Source: Thermothelomyces thermophilus ATCC 42464 (lineage: Eukaryota > Ascomycota > Sordariomycetes > Sordariales > Chaetomiaceae). Taken from it: 64,000 bases of DNA. The notes beneath the pieces are model-generated. The model did not search any database, was not told the origin of the DNA, and worked only from the letters and a program-made list of their open reading frames with translations. This document shows positions 23,785-32,826 of the stretch, in pieces. The stretch spans positions 3,906,001 through 3,970,000 of the forward strand of contig NC_016474.1 in NCBI RefSeq assembly GCF_000226095.1, read 5' to 3'. The stretch's first letter is position 1; every line of letters starts with the position of its first letter. The position numbers and the translations under genes were made by a program.

Positions 23785-24737
23785 CCCAGACTTTCCACAC
23801 CAACGACGCTCTCCATCGGCAAAGAAACCACCGGCCAAACTATCAAGCCGCCGCCTTCTCAGGATATTATTAATTACATTAGCGTCAACTTCGCCGCTCC
23901 AGTCATTGCGGGACTCATGGCTGGCGTCACTATGCAACCATTTCAGAAGCTCTCGATCCGTGGTCTAAAAGGAGGGGGGGGGCCCGGGTCGTGGTGACAT
24001 CTCGATTTGGTACCGAAATAAGAGTAGTCTCGGGGAGATAATCGCCTGTTCGCAGGTTGGCGGACTGTCTAATCCGTACACAGCTTCAACTGCGAGATGA
24101 GCGGATCCGACCTACTACAAAACCGGTGGCTGTGTGGTATAATCAATATGACATCGCAGGTCCATTGTTCTCTCCGTGTTGGCGTGCCTCAGGGCGAGTT
24201 TGAATGTTGGTAGACTCTGGTATAATGATAATACTTATGTAAGGTACGGAGTACCTTAATTACTTTAAAAAAGGCATGACACCTCATAACACTCAAAATT
24301 CTTCAGCGATCGACTGGCTGTTTCAAACTGTCTTCTCGAGGTTATGCAGAATATTCAAGACCGAATGAATGCTGCAGTAACGTTCCGAGGACGCCATTGC
24401 GCACTTACTTGTTCTTTGCTTTCGCTAATGCCATCTTGGTTTCATGCCGATTGTTCCGGGTTAAGGGTGTGCTGCGTTAGTTGCTCAAGAGCCAAGCACT
24501 CATTTGCTCAAGAGCCAAGCACTCATTTGCGCATAGATGCCAGCCCACTAATTAGTGTACTGCCGACGGTCCCACAACCCTCGGAAAGCATGGAAAGGAC
24601 CAGAAAGGGCAGTTGATGGCGATTTTCATCAATCCATCAAACAAACTTAATCCAGGTTACTGGCTATTTCGCCTGGAGCCACGGGACACACATGTGATCG
24701 CATTGGGATCGCGCGAACGAAGGACGACGGACTGAGG
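23781..24737. other. Intergenic region with a tandem duplication
   Basis: No gene is supported. It contains a G-run near 23,972-23,980, an AT-rich patch at 24,220-24,300 and a perfect 2 x 23-bp tandem duplication at 24,485-24,530. The right part presumably includes the promoter of the gene at 24,738. Confidence 0.5.
24485..24530. repeat. Perfect tandem duplication, 2 x 23 bp
   Basis: The unit TCAAGAGCCAAGC followed by ACTCATTTGC occurs twice, head to tail, without mismatch. It looks like a recent replication-slippage event. It lies about 210 bp upstream of the 24,738 start codon. Confidence 0.95.
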
Positions 24738-26714
24738 ATGATGGAGGGACCGGGCCCGTTTCAGATTCAGCGAAAGCCAACCAATGCAGTTCCGGCCCCG
24801 CAACCTGCCGCTTCTTGTTGGGGCTGCGAGGAGAAGCCGCCGCCGCTTCCAGCACGTCCCGGGCTCCGTCCCGACGTGCAGCCATTGCAAAGGCCGGCCT
24901 CTCGCGGCGCGGAGCCACCGATCTTGCAGATTCCTCCCGGCCATGGTCTCCGGTCGCAAAAGAGCATGCCAGAGCTCTCTGCGCTGGCGGGCGACTCGCG
25001 TACCTCGTCCCCCCCGAGTCCGTTCAATGCCGCACCGGCCACTCCGGCCGCGACTTTCGGGCCCGGCGCCAGCGATGGCAAGAAGTCTTTCGTGCAGACC
25101 GCCCTCGCCGAGGCACGCCACTTCGCCGGCGGATTGATCCCCCACCCAACCGAATCGACGAAGCATTACACCATCCTCCGTCACTCACCGCCCCTCATCT
25201 TGTACCGCGGACCCAGCACCTCGGTGGAAATCACCATTTTCAGCTCTCCCGATCATCCGCTCCCGCCAGACCGCACCCTTTGGCTGCAGCAGCGCGGCTT
25301 CTCTGGGGACTGTGGTATGAAGATCAAGGCGTTTTTCAACGCTACCGACAGCTGGCTGCACGTCACCCCCTCGATGCAGGTCGAGCCAGACCAGGTCGCC
25401 GCCGACACTGAACGTGCCTGGCAGAGGGACATCGGAAAGGCTGCAAAAAAGTTGCTCAAGGACAAGGGGCCCAAGAAAGCTCACGTACCGAGAGAGACTC
25501 ACGTCATCCGGGTCCCCGAGTCGTCAGATGATGGATACTTCCGCATCCTCCTCTGCACCGGCAGGGGCAGGCCCGACGACGCCACCGAGGGCTCGTCCAA
25601 CAAATGCAAGACGCTGTGCGTCAGCCCCATCTTCCGCGTCGCCAGCGCGTCGACCGACTCGAGCGTGTTCCGGGGCGCTTCCCTCAGCACCCTACCCCTA
25701 GAGATGGGCGTCTACGTGGCGTCCATGGTCGCCGCCTCAACCGTGAACAAGTACGCCGCCCCGGTCCTTGAACCGGTTCAGGGCGTCATCAACACGGTCC
25801 GACCAGGATTCGTCGCCGAGACGGTTGGCGGGCTTGCGTACGACGAAGTGAGCGAGCGGGCCGCCGAGCGGGAGGCAGAGCGTGACCGAGCCTTCTTAGC
25901 GGCGCACCAGGCCCACGTCGCCCGGTCGCTCCAGGCAGACCCCAACGCCATCCAGCCCATCGGGCCCGACTCGGGTCCGGAAGCGCCCTTCCCACTCCAG
26001 TTCCAGGGCAAGGTGGTCGCCGGCACCGGCCGCAGCCAGGCCGAGCTCGGCATCCCCACCGCTAACCTCTTCGGCGTCCCCGACGAGATCAAGTACCGCC
26101 TCCGCGGCAACTATTTCGGCTGGGCCCGGCTCCTCCCCCCAAAGCAGAACCGACCCGCCACCCGCTCAGGGACCAACGACGCCCAATGGTACCCCGAGTG
26201 CTACCCTCCTCGATGGCACCAAGCGATCATCACTATCGCCCCGCACTCCCCCTACGCGGCCCCGTCCGTCACCCCCAAGCCGTACGTGGCAGTCCACCTC
26301 CTCCACTTCCCCCCTCCCACCACGACAACAACGACGCCACCCTCCCCGGCCGCCGCCAACCTCGTCGGCAGGTCCCTCTCCATCACGGTCTTGGGCCTAC
26401 TCCGGCCCTACTCCCCTTCGCCAGCCGCTTCGGCCCTGCCCAGGAACGCCAGGATGGACGGGCACGCGCGGGACGTGTGCCTCACGCTCGCGAGCCTGGG
26501 CCGCGAGAACTGGGGCCCCGAGTCGGGCGCCGTGCGGGCCGAGCTGGAGAGGCAGGAGGCCGAGAGGGGGGTGGCGGAGCGCGCGAGGGAGCGGGCCTCC
26601 CGGGCGCAAAAGATACCCGGGCAGATGCACCGCATCGGGGTGCGGATGAGGTCGGTAGGGGAGGAAAGGGATCGGATCAGGGGGGTGGGCGGATACTGGG
26701 TGAAGAGGGGTTGA
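24738..26714 (+). CDS. Large fungal protein with C-terminal riboflavin-kinase-like domain, likely inactive
   Basis: Intronless frame of 658 aa. Residues 1-110 are Pro/Ser-rich. Residues about 110-410 form an unrecognised conserved-looking region (H-Y-T-I-L-R-H-S-P-P-L-I, then I-T-I-F-S-S-P-D). Residues about 420-590 resemble riboflavin kinase (FMN1/RFK, which makes FMN from riboflavin and ATP): F-Q-G-K-V-V-A-G-T-G-R-S at about 422-433, G-I-P-T-A-N-L at about 438 (the P-T-A-N ATP/Mg motif), G-N-Y-F-G-W-A at about 456, V-H-L-L-H at about 519 and S-I-T-V-L-G-L-L-R-P at about 550. In known kinases a Glu precedes the conserved His (x-E-x-H-x-x-H); here that residue is Ala518. A Thr/Pro-rich insert follows V-H-L-L-H. 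The tail is a charged helix rich in Glu and Arg. Kinase activity is doubtful. There is no signal peptide. Confidence 0.8.
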   Translation: MMEGPGPFQIQRKPTNAVPAPQPAASCWGCEEKPPPLPARPGLRPDVQPLQRPASRGAEPPILQIPPGHGLRSQKSMPELSALAGDSRTSSPPSPFNAAPATPAATFGPGASDGKKSFVQTALAEARHFAGGLIPHPTESTKHYTILRHSPPLILYRGPSTSVEITIFSSPDHPLPPDRTLWLQQRGFSGDCGMKIKAFFNATDSWLHVTPSMQVEPDQVAADTERAWQRDIGKAAKKLLKDKGPKKAHVPRETHVIRVPESSDDGYFRILLCTGRGRPDDATEGSSNKCKTLCVSPIFRVASASTDSSVFRGASLSTLPLEMGVYVASMVAASTVNKYAAPVLEPVQGVINTVRPGFVAETVGGLAYDEVSERAAEREAERDRAFLAAHQAHVARSLQADPNAIQPIGPDSGPEAPFPLQFQGKVVAGTGRSQAELGIPTANLFGVPDEIKYRLRGNYFGWARLLPPKQNRPATRSGTNDAQWYPECYPPRWHQAIITIAPHSPYAAPSVTPKPYVAVHLLHFPPPTTTTTTPPSPAAANLVGRSLSITVLGLLRPYSPSPAASALPRNARMDGHARDVCLTLASLGRENWGPESGAVRAELERQEAERGVAERARERASRAQKIPGQMHRIGVRMRSVGEERDRIRGVGGYWVKRG

Positions 26715-28509
26715 TGATGTTTTTTCATTAGGAGGAGAAAGACGGTTTTGCTTTAAAACTAACTCTTTTTCGATATTGGCGAAGTGATTTGGGAATAGGA
26801 TTACTACTAATTAGATCTTTTAATTCTAATAACTCCGGGCCCGGAATCGTCCAACCTCGGACCATCTTCGCTAAGAATCGGTTCAAACATGTAATGGCAT
26901 GCTACTGCACACTGATGCGTACACTCTGCGAGTCGATCTTTCAAGAGGAGCGAGCCGCTTGACAATAATTAATAGTGACCGACCCCGGTTGGTGTGCGAT
27001 GGGTTCCAAGGTCAGCAACGAGGGTATCCTGCTCGACACGTCACCGAAGGTATTTACTCGTTCTTTGAGCGCTGGGCCTCCTTCGGCAAACAAGTTCTCA
27101 GCTGTCCCCAACATCCATCCACTCTTGCATATTTAAGACAGACCGAACTATCAGAGCAGCCAAGCGTCAGTCGGTACTCAGGGCCGATACCCTTTCAAGC
27201 GACCCACGAAGACTGGATGGACTCTGGAACAAGACGGCTCTGGCACACGCCCATTTGGTTCTTGGTCTTCATGCGCGAAGCCAGTGGCTCTATTACACGC
27301 TCGACTACTACACACGTGGAGCAGAGTGCCACGTCCTCAAGCAGAGAGTGGTCAGCTCGTGAGCCCCGTTCAAAGTCCGGGGTAGCACTCTCGCGGTCCG
27401 GCTGCATCTCGCTCGGCATGACTTCTTGTTTCTGTTCTGTCGGCGCCACCACTCTGCGCGAGGCGGCCCCGTGGCGCCGGAACACACGAGTTCTGATTCC
27501 GTCTCCTCCCCCTGCCTGGTTGAGCAAAGATCGACGGGGAAATCGGATGCGGCGAGCCAAGCCCACGATACCAAAATAGCATCCCACACGTAATTACCTT
27601 GGATCAGGAGATGGTGGTGTGGTGAAAGGACGGTAATTAAACCCGTTTTTTCTTTTTTTCTTTTTTTTTTTTTTTTTTTACCGAGCGCTGTGGGCGTTGA
27701 TCTCCCGCACCAGAGTCGATCGCCTTTTTCATTGTGAGCGCGCATCTCATCAAAGCTCGCACGATCTTCGACCGTTGCAAGACTTGGCATTCCGGTATTT
27801 GGGATTCGGAACCGATCGTTTCCAACCCCCGCAACCCCTGCGCAGAGCCAAGCCGTTGCGAACCAACAAAGCCAGAATTGGGACGGGACGTCATCCGCCG
27901 ATAGCCCGGTTTTTGGGATCGCGGCGCACGGCAGAGCCATTCCGCATTGCCGCACTAGTTTATCCAGCATATTAGCCGGCCCCCCAAACCCACCAATGGC
28001 CCCTGCCGCCGCACCCTGTTTTCGGAAGGCCTGACGCACCCCAGATCCCCCTTTGGGTGGTATCCATGTGGGGAGTTGGGGAGTCGCGCGCTCCGATTCT
28101 TCTGTTCACGGGGCTGCCGCCGAGGAGCGCCGAGCGTGCTTCGGCGGTGGGACTCGAGAACAGAATGGAAATTGGAGGACTGGCGGAGTCGTCACAGCTC
28201 ACTGCAGTGAAGGTTTGGGTTTGCCCGGGCTGCGGTGCGGATGGGGAAGCCCGAGTTGGCGCCGGCCTTGGTATCCGTGGGAACGTTCATCCAGGTTGCC
28301 TTGCAGCCCAGCGCCCTGCTGGGGGAGAGGGAGTAAAGAAGGACGTGTGTGGATGGGGCGGACGGCGGACGGATACCATACCTAGCTATATATTATGTAT
28401 CTGCGCCGTGGCCTGTGACAGGAACCACTCAACTCCTCTGAGCCTTCAGGACTCTTCTCCCCCCAAATTCCTCGACAAGTCCGACTCGGTCAGGTTCTGT
28501 GTAGCAACC
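26715..28509. other. Long intergenic region, presumed promoter region of the AA9 gene
   Basis: No gene is supported; the frames at 26,899-27,579, 27,195-27,587 and 27,308-28,039 overlap and lack domains. It holds a T-rich microsatellite at about 27,643-27,679. It also has a GGCTAA core (minus strand, 27,972-27,977), which matches the Xyr1/XlnR cellulase-activator core. There are scattered SYGGRG-type (CreA-like) words near 28,039-28,073 and a TATA-like stretch at 28,387-28,395. The transcription-factor assignments are motif matches only. Confidence 0.45.
28387..28395 (+). promoter_or_regulatory. TATA-like box of the AA9 gene
   Basis: TATATATTA lies 115-123 bp upstream of the ATG at 28,510, a typical distance for a highly expressed fungal secreted-enzyme gene. 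Confidence 0.45.
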
Positions 28510-29825
28510 ATGAAGTCCTTCACCCTCACCACTCTGGCCGCCCTGGCTGGCAACGCCGCCGCTCACGCGACCTTCCAGGCCCTCTGGGTCGACGGCGTCG
28601 ACTACGGCGCGCAGTGTGCCCGTCTGCCCGCGTCCAACTCGCCGGTCACCGACGTGACCTCCAACGCGATCCGCTGCAACGCCAACCCCTCGCCCGCTCG
28701 GGGCAAGTGCCCGGTCAAGGCCGGCTCGACCGTTACGGTCGAGATGCATCAGGTACGTTGGATGAATGAGAGAGGAAAGAAAGCAGAAGCAGAAGGGGAA
28801 GGGAAAGAAAAAGAAAAAGAAAAGAAAAAGAGAAAGAAAAAGAAAGTGGAAACCGTCGGACTAACTGGGCTCTTCTTCCCCCCCTTTGATATCAGCAACC
28901 CGGTGACCGCTCGTGCAGCAGCGAGGCGATCGGCGGGGCGCACTACGGCCCCGTGATGGTGTACATGTCCAAGGTGTCGGACGCGGCGTCGGCGGACGGG
29001 TCGTCGGGCTGGTTCAAGGTGTTCGAGGACGGCTGGGCCAAGAACCCGTCCGGCGGGTCGGGCGACGACGACTACTGGGGCACCAAGGACCTGAACTCGT
29101 GCTGCGGGAAGATGAACGTCAAGATCCCCGCCGACCTGCCCTCGGGCGACTACCTGCTCCGGGCCGAGGCCCTCGCGCTGCACACGGCCGGCAGCGCGGG
29201 CGGCGCCCAGTTCTACATGACCTGCTACCAGCTCACCGTGACCGGCTCCGGCAGCGCCAGCCCGCCCACCGTCTCCTTCCCGGGCGCCTACAAGGCCACC
29301 GACCCGGGCATCCTCGTCAACATCCACGCCCCGCTGTCCGGCTACACCGTGCCCGGCCCGGCCGTCTACTCGGGCGGCTCCACCAAGAAGGCCGGCAGCG
29401 CCTGCACCGGCTGCGAGTCCACTTGCGCCGTCGGCTCCGGCCCCACCGCCACCGTCTCCCAGTCGCCCGGTTCCACCGCCACCTCGGCCCCCGGCGGCGG
29501 CGGCGGCTGCACCGTCCAGAAGTACCAGCAGTGCGGCGGCCAGGGCTACACCGGCTGCACCAACTGCGCGGTACGTTTTTTTCTTCAGCCCTTTTTTCCC
29601 GTCTCCTCTTATTATTTATTCCCTCTGGATTTCTTCCTTGCCTTCTCTGTCCATACCTCTCTGCATACATAGGGAGCCTAGAGACGACCCCTACCCTACA
29701 TCTCCCTATCTTATCTGGTTACCTAATTACTTACCTCCTCAATGTTTCTGGCTGCTGACTTTTTGCTTTAGTCCGGCTCCACCTGCAGCGCGGTCTCGCC
29801 GCCCTACTACTCGCAGTGCGTCTAA
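28510..29825 (+). CDS. AA9 lytic polysaccharide monooxygenase with C-terminal CBM1 (exons 28510-28752, 28896-29570, 29772-29825)
   Basis: This secreted copper enzyme cleaves cellulose oxidatively and helps hydrolases. The spliced product is 323 aa. The signal peptide M-K-S-F-T-L-T-T-L...A-A-A should be cut just before H-A-T-F-Q, giving the mature N-terminal His of the copper histidine brace. The second brace His lies in I-G-G-A-H-Y-G-P-V and the axial Tyr in A-Q-F-Y-M-T-C-Y. A Ser/Thr/Gly linker leads to a CBM1 of about 36 residues with the usual Cys pattern (Q-Q-C-G-G-Q-G-Y-T-G-C ... Y-Y-S-Q-C). All three aromatic positions on its flat face are Tyr rather than Trp. The intron at 28,753 (GTACGT...CAG) interrupts the catalytic domain and is filled with a purine-rich AAAGAA tract. 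The intron at 29,571 splits the CBM1. The last exon is only 54 nt. It lies 15 kb from a beta-glucosidase gene. Confidence 0.96.
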
Positions 29826-30494
29826 GTTCCTAGGCAGGGCACCTCCTGGGTCCCTGACCCTGACCGGCAGCCTCTTATTATAACGACGCCTTGTCGAGGC
29901 TTGCTTAGGGCTCTCGACACTCCAAGCATTCTTGTATATAGTTTCAACTTTTGCCAACTGTGAATACATTTCGTCGAATGCTTCATCATGAGTTTCATCA
30001 TAACACCAGCAGGCACACTCTGAATCTCCGGGTTGACCTTGTTCTCAGTGTGCAATGTGCGTTCGCGGCCTAATGTTAATTAGTGAAACTGTATTACCGT
30101 CCTTTATTGCCTCGAGTTCAAAGCGAGCTGGTATCCCTGTGTAGATTAGCACTTGTAGACCATTCACTGAATCGAGTTGGCTTCGATCATTAGTTATCTC
30201 TGTAATCCGTACATAATTAATACCTGCCCCTGATGAACGAAGAAGAGATGCGCTGCCGAGGTGATTACAAAACCCTGATAATAGCCAGATATCAATCAAT
30301 CTGAAAATATCGTGACCATTGCCCGACTAGTCAATATCAAATCTTTGCACTCTTATCAGTCTCGTAATTCGTGGTTGTGGTTCGTTTTGGATGTTGAATA
30401 ATTAATTAGAATAAAATGGCGGTCGATTTTTGTCGGACCCTAGCAATTCTCTGTTCTCATAATACCAAGAACGTGGGGCTACTACTAACCAGTT
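29826..30494. other. Intergenic region between AA9 gene and tRNA-Pro
   Basis: No gene is seen. It is mildly AT-rich and holds the AA9 3' untranslated region. Confidence 0.5.
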
Positions 30495-30595
30495 GGCTCA
30501 ATGGTCTAGTGGTATGATTCGCGCTTCGGGTTGATCACCCTTGATTTGAATACAAATCATGTGCGAGGTCTCGGGTTCGATCCCCGATTGAGCCC
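30495..30595 (+). tRNA. tRNA-Pro (anticodon CGG) with a 29-nt intron
   Basis: The acceptor stem GGCTCAA (30,495-30,501) pairs with TTGAGCC (30,588-30,594), followed by the discriminator base C. D-arm GTCTAGTGGTATGAT and T-arm GGGTTCGATCCCC are both standard. The anticodon stem CGCGC/GTGCG encloses T-T-CGG-G-T, split by an intron at 30,531-30,559 at the canonical site one base 3' of the anticodon. The T-arm and A/B-box words fit RNA polymerase III transcription, and a T-rich stretch follows near 30,626. Confidence 0.95.
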
Positions 30596-31035
30596 CTTAA
30601 CTTTTGCCCTTGTCCGCAAGCTCTTTTTTGCTTTCATTTCATTTTCTTTTCGTTTTCTTACTGTAATACTCTTCTTTTAATTTCTTTTATATTGGACAGG
30701 CGAGTCATTCAGTTAAAGTCACATCCATTAGCGAGGCAATCGGAATCGAAACAGGAATCATTTGCTGTGAAGCGTCACGGTTAGGCCAGGAACTCATTGA
30801 ACATTTTCGGATCTACTATTGCAATCTGCTGTTGTTTTCGATGGCCGTCACACTTTTGTCTTTGTCCGTCCCCTCATACAGAAACAACATGCATTGCCAC
30901 TGAGGCGCCGGCCGGACTGCAAACAGGAAACAAACAAACTCCCCAACACCACCGCACCCGATGAATTAGCCTGCTCTTCTCCCTTCATCGCTCCCTTTAG
31001 GAGCCCTTGCAACGTCCGAGCCACCTGGAAAACAA
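30596..31035. other. Intergenic region, nothing recognised
   Basis: A T-rich pol III terminator region follows the tRNA, and then the presumed 3' untranslated region of the minus-strand gene ending at 31,036. No gene is supported. Confidence 0.5.
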
Positions 31036-31971
31036 TTATTCCCCCAGAATCTCCTCAAACGTCGTCGCGCACTTCTTGCGCTGCCCCCCTGGTCCCGACC
31101 CCGTTCCGGCGCCGGGGCCGGAGCCAGGCCACCGGGCATTTCCTGCCGCATCACCACCACTACGACCACTAGTCGCAGCGGCCCAAGGGCGACGAGAAGA
31201 AAAAGAAGAGGAGCGAGACGGAGATGACCCCTTCTTCTTTTCCTCCCCCCCCGTCCCGCTGTGGACGGTAGCCCGCCGCGCCAGCCCGAGGCGTCCGCCC
31301 GGGTCCGATGGGGACGGGGAAGACGGCGACAGGAAGCGGGCAAGGCGGGAGAGCGTGCCGGCGCGTCTGAGGCCCGGGCCCGTCCTGGCGTTGGTGCTGG
31401 CGTCGTTAGTCGCGGTGGTGGTGGTGGCCTCCGACGTGACGGACGGTGCACTGGAGACCGAGGCCCGGATGGTGGTCGCGGTGCTCAGCTTGTCCGTGTC
31501 CGTGTCCAGGTCCGGGTCCGGGTCTGGGTCCGGGTTTCGGTTCGTGGCGGTGAAGAGGCGGGGCAAGGTCTTGCTGCCTTTGCCGGGAGTCGGGTGGTGG
31601 GGTCGATCGGCCCCGTGGAGAACGGCTTTGGTTGGGGATCGGGGGGAAGCGCCCGTTTTCCCGTTATTGCCGTGGCTGAACGCGGGGTCGCCCTCGCCGC
31701 TGGATTCGTCCGTGTCGGAACCGTAAAAGTCGTGCAGGATGTAGGGCTGCTCTTCGCCCCGGATATCGTTGGCGATGTGCACGCTGGGCAGCGGCGGGGT
31801 CGACGACCGCACGCGATGCAGCTTGCCGTACCGCGCCCCAGGGGCGCCCTCCCAGTAACTGCCGTCGCTGTCGCGGTACGTGTACACTTGGGTGTCGGCA
31901 TCGTAGCCTACCCGTACCATGCCCTCGGGCAGGCGCTCCTCGTCACTGTCGAGATAGGACCAGCGACCCAT
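31036..31971 (-). CDS. Hypothetical protein, 311 aa, conserved N-terminal segment and disordered tail
   Basis: The frame is open upstream to 32,097, but the ATG at 31,971 is favoured because M-G-R-W-S-Y-L-D-S-D-E-E-R-L begins the ordered, conserved-looking part. Residues 1-55 include Y-D-A-D-T-Q-V-Y-T-Y-R-D-x-D-G-S-Y-W-E-G, an aromatic, DGS-rich pattern that I associate with an uncharacterised family in Sordariomycetes (memory, not checked). The rest is low complexity, rich in Ser, Thr, Pro and Gly. It has a hexanucleotide-repeat stretch encoding alternating Asp-Pro/Asp-Thr (31,498-31,540) and a short conserved-looking end T-F-E-E-I-L. There is no signal peptide or membrane segment. Function is unknown. 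Confidence 0.75.
   Translation of the reverse strand: MGRWSYLDSDEERLPEGMVRVGYDADTQVYTYRDSDGSYWEGAPGARYGKLHRVRSSTPPLPSVHIANDIRGEEQPYILHDFYGSDTDESSGEGDPAFSHGNNGKTGASPRSPTKAVLHGADRPHHPTPGKGSKTLPRLFTATNRNPDPDPDPDLDTDTDKLSTATTIRASVSSAPSVTSEATTTTATNDASTNARTGPGLRRAGTLSRLARFLSPSSPSPSDPGGRLGLARRATVHSGTGGEEKKKGSSPSRSSSFSSRRPWAAATSGRSGGDAAGNARWPGSGPGAGTGSGPGGQRKKCATTFEEILGE
31498..31545. repeat. Degenerate hexanucleotide repeat within a coding region
   Basis: GTCCGG/GTCCGT-type units are repeated about seven times. They encode the Asp-Pro/Asp-Thr run of the minus-strand gene. The length may vary between strains. Confidence 0.7.
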
Positions 31972-32826
31972 GATGATGAAGTTGGATTGAATGTATGTAC
32001 GGTAGTACGGAGGACTGTAGTGTCGGGAATCCTGCGGGGTTGATGGTGGGTTGACCGATAAGGCCGTGCGCCGTTGTGGCCGGGTAAAGGTATGCACTAC
32101 TCCGTATTGTGTATGTAGTCTAAGTCAGAAGTTCAATTTAGGTGCGCGGTCGGGCGCTGGCAACCTGCAGCGAAGCGGGGCTGACGGCGAAGTTTAAGGC
32201 GGATATTCAGCACCCAGATGCTTGGGTGAGACGAGTCAAAAGCCTCCATTCCATATGCATAAATGGGTCGATTGTCAGGGGCAGCAAGGCTGCATCCAAA
32301 GAGAGGCCGATTGGAGGGTAGATCCTTTCTTGCGTGGCTCTGGTATTACGTGGTCAGGGTTTCAGCCTTTCGCTTCCGCAACGATGTGGTAGTGCGGTTC
32401 CAGAACGATGGAACTACTTGCTCGTGTAGCAACACACAGAAACCTGTCCCCTGTCTTGCGTAGGGTGGAGGTGTATGTATGCAAGGAGGAACGGCCACGC
32501 AATGGGAACAAGGAAAAACTGGGGAAAAAGATGGATGGATAGTTCTAGCCAAGACTAAGCTCTATGACCCCGACCAGTCGCCCGCCATCGACGCCCTCGA
32601 CTTTCCTTTCGACGGATTTCCGTAGTCAAAGGTAGTCGAAAAGGAAAGAACAATGCACACCACACAAAACCTCGGGTTATACCGGTATTCTCCACCCAAT
32701 CCCAAAAGAAACAGAGCAGGCCCCTGGCAAGCCCGAGAAAACTTGTATAGAGAGAAAAGCTGGAACGAAAGAAAGCAAAGGTCCATACAAGTAAAAGAAA
32801 CAAACATGGAGGCGCACGGGGCATCA
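31972..32826. other. Intergenic region between two minus-strand genes
   Basis: It is the presumed promoter of the gene starting at 31,971 and the 3' region of ATG27. The short frames at 32,263-32,858 on both strands carry no recognisable domain. Confidence 0.5.

Noticed and set aside
23661-23997. Three Phe-rich frames and one Lys-rich frame
   Set aside because: They are translations of the (TC)n/poly-T microsatellite.
26899-27579. 226-codon open frame on the plus strand
   Set aside because: It overlaps other frames of similar length on the minus strand, has no domain or splice context, and reads like unconstrained GC-rich intergenic DNA.
27195-27587. Minus-strand frame containing G-D-G-I-R-T-R, a phrase common in spurious bacterial annotations
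   Set aside because: No tRNA or other RNA fold could be built here, and the phrase has no meaning as a domain.
28057-28956. 299-codon frame covering the AA9 promoter, first exon and intron
   Set aside because: It passes through a clear intron and starts far upstream of a canonical signal peptide.
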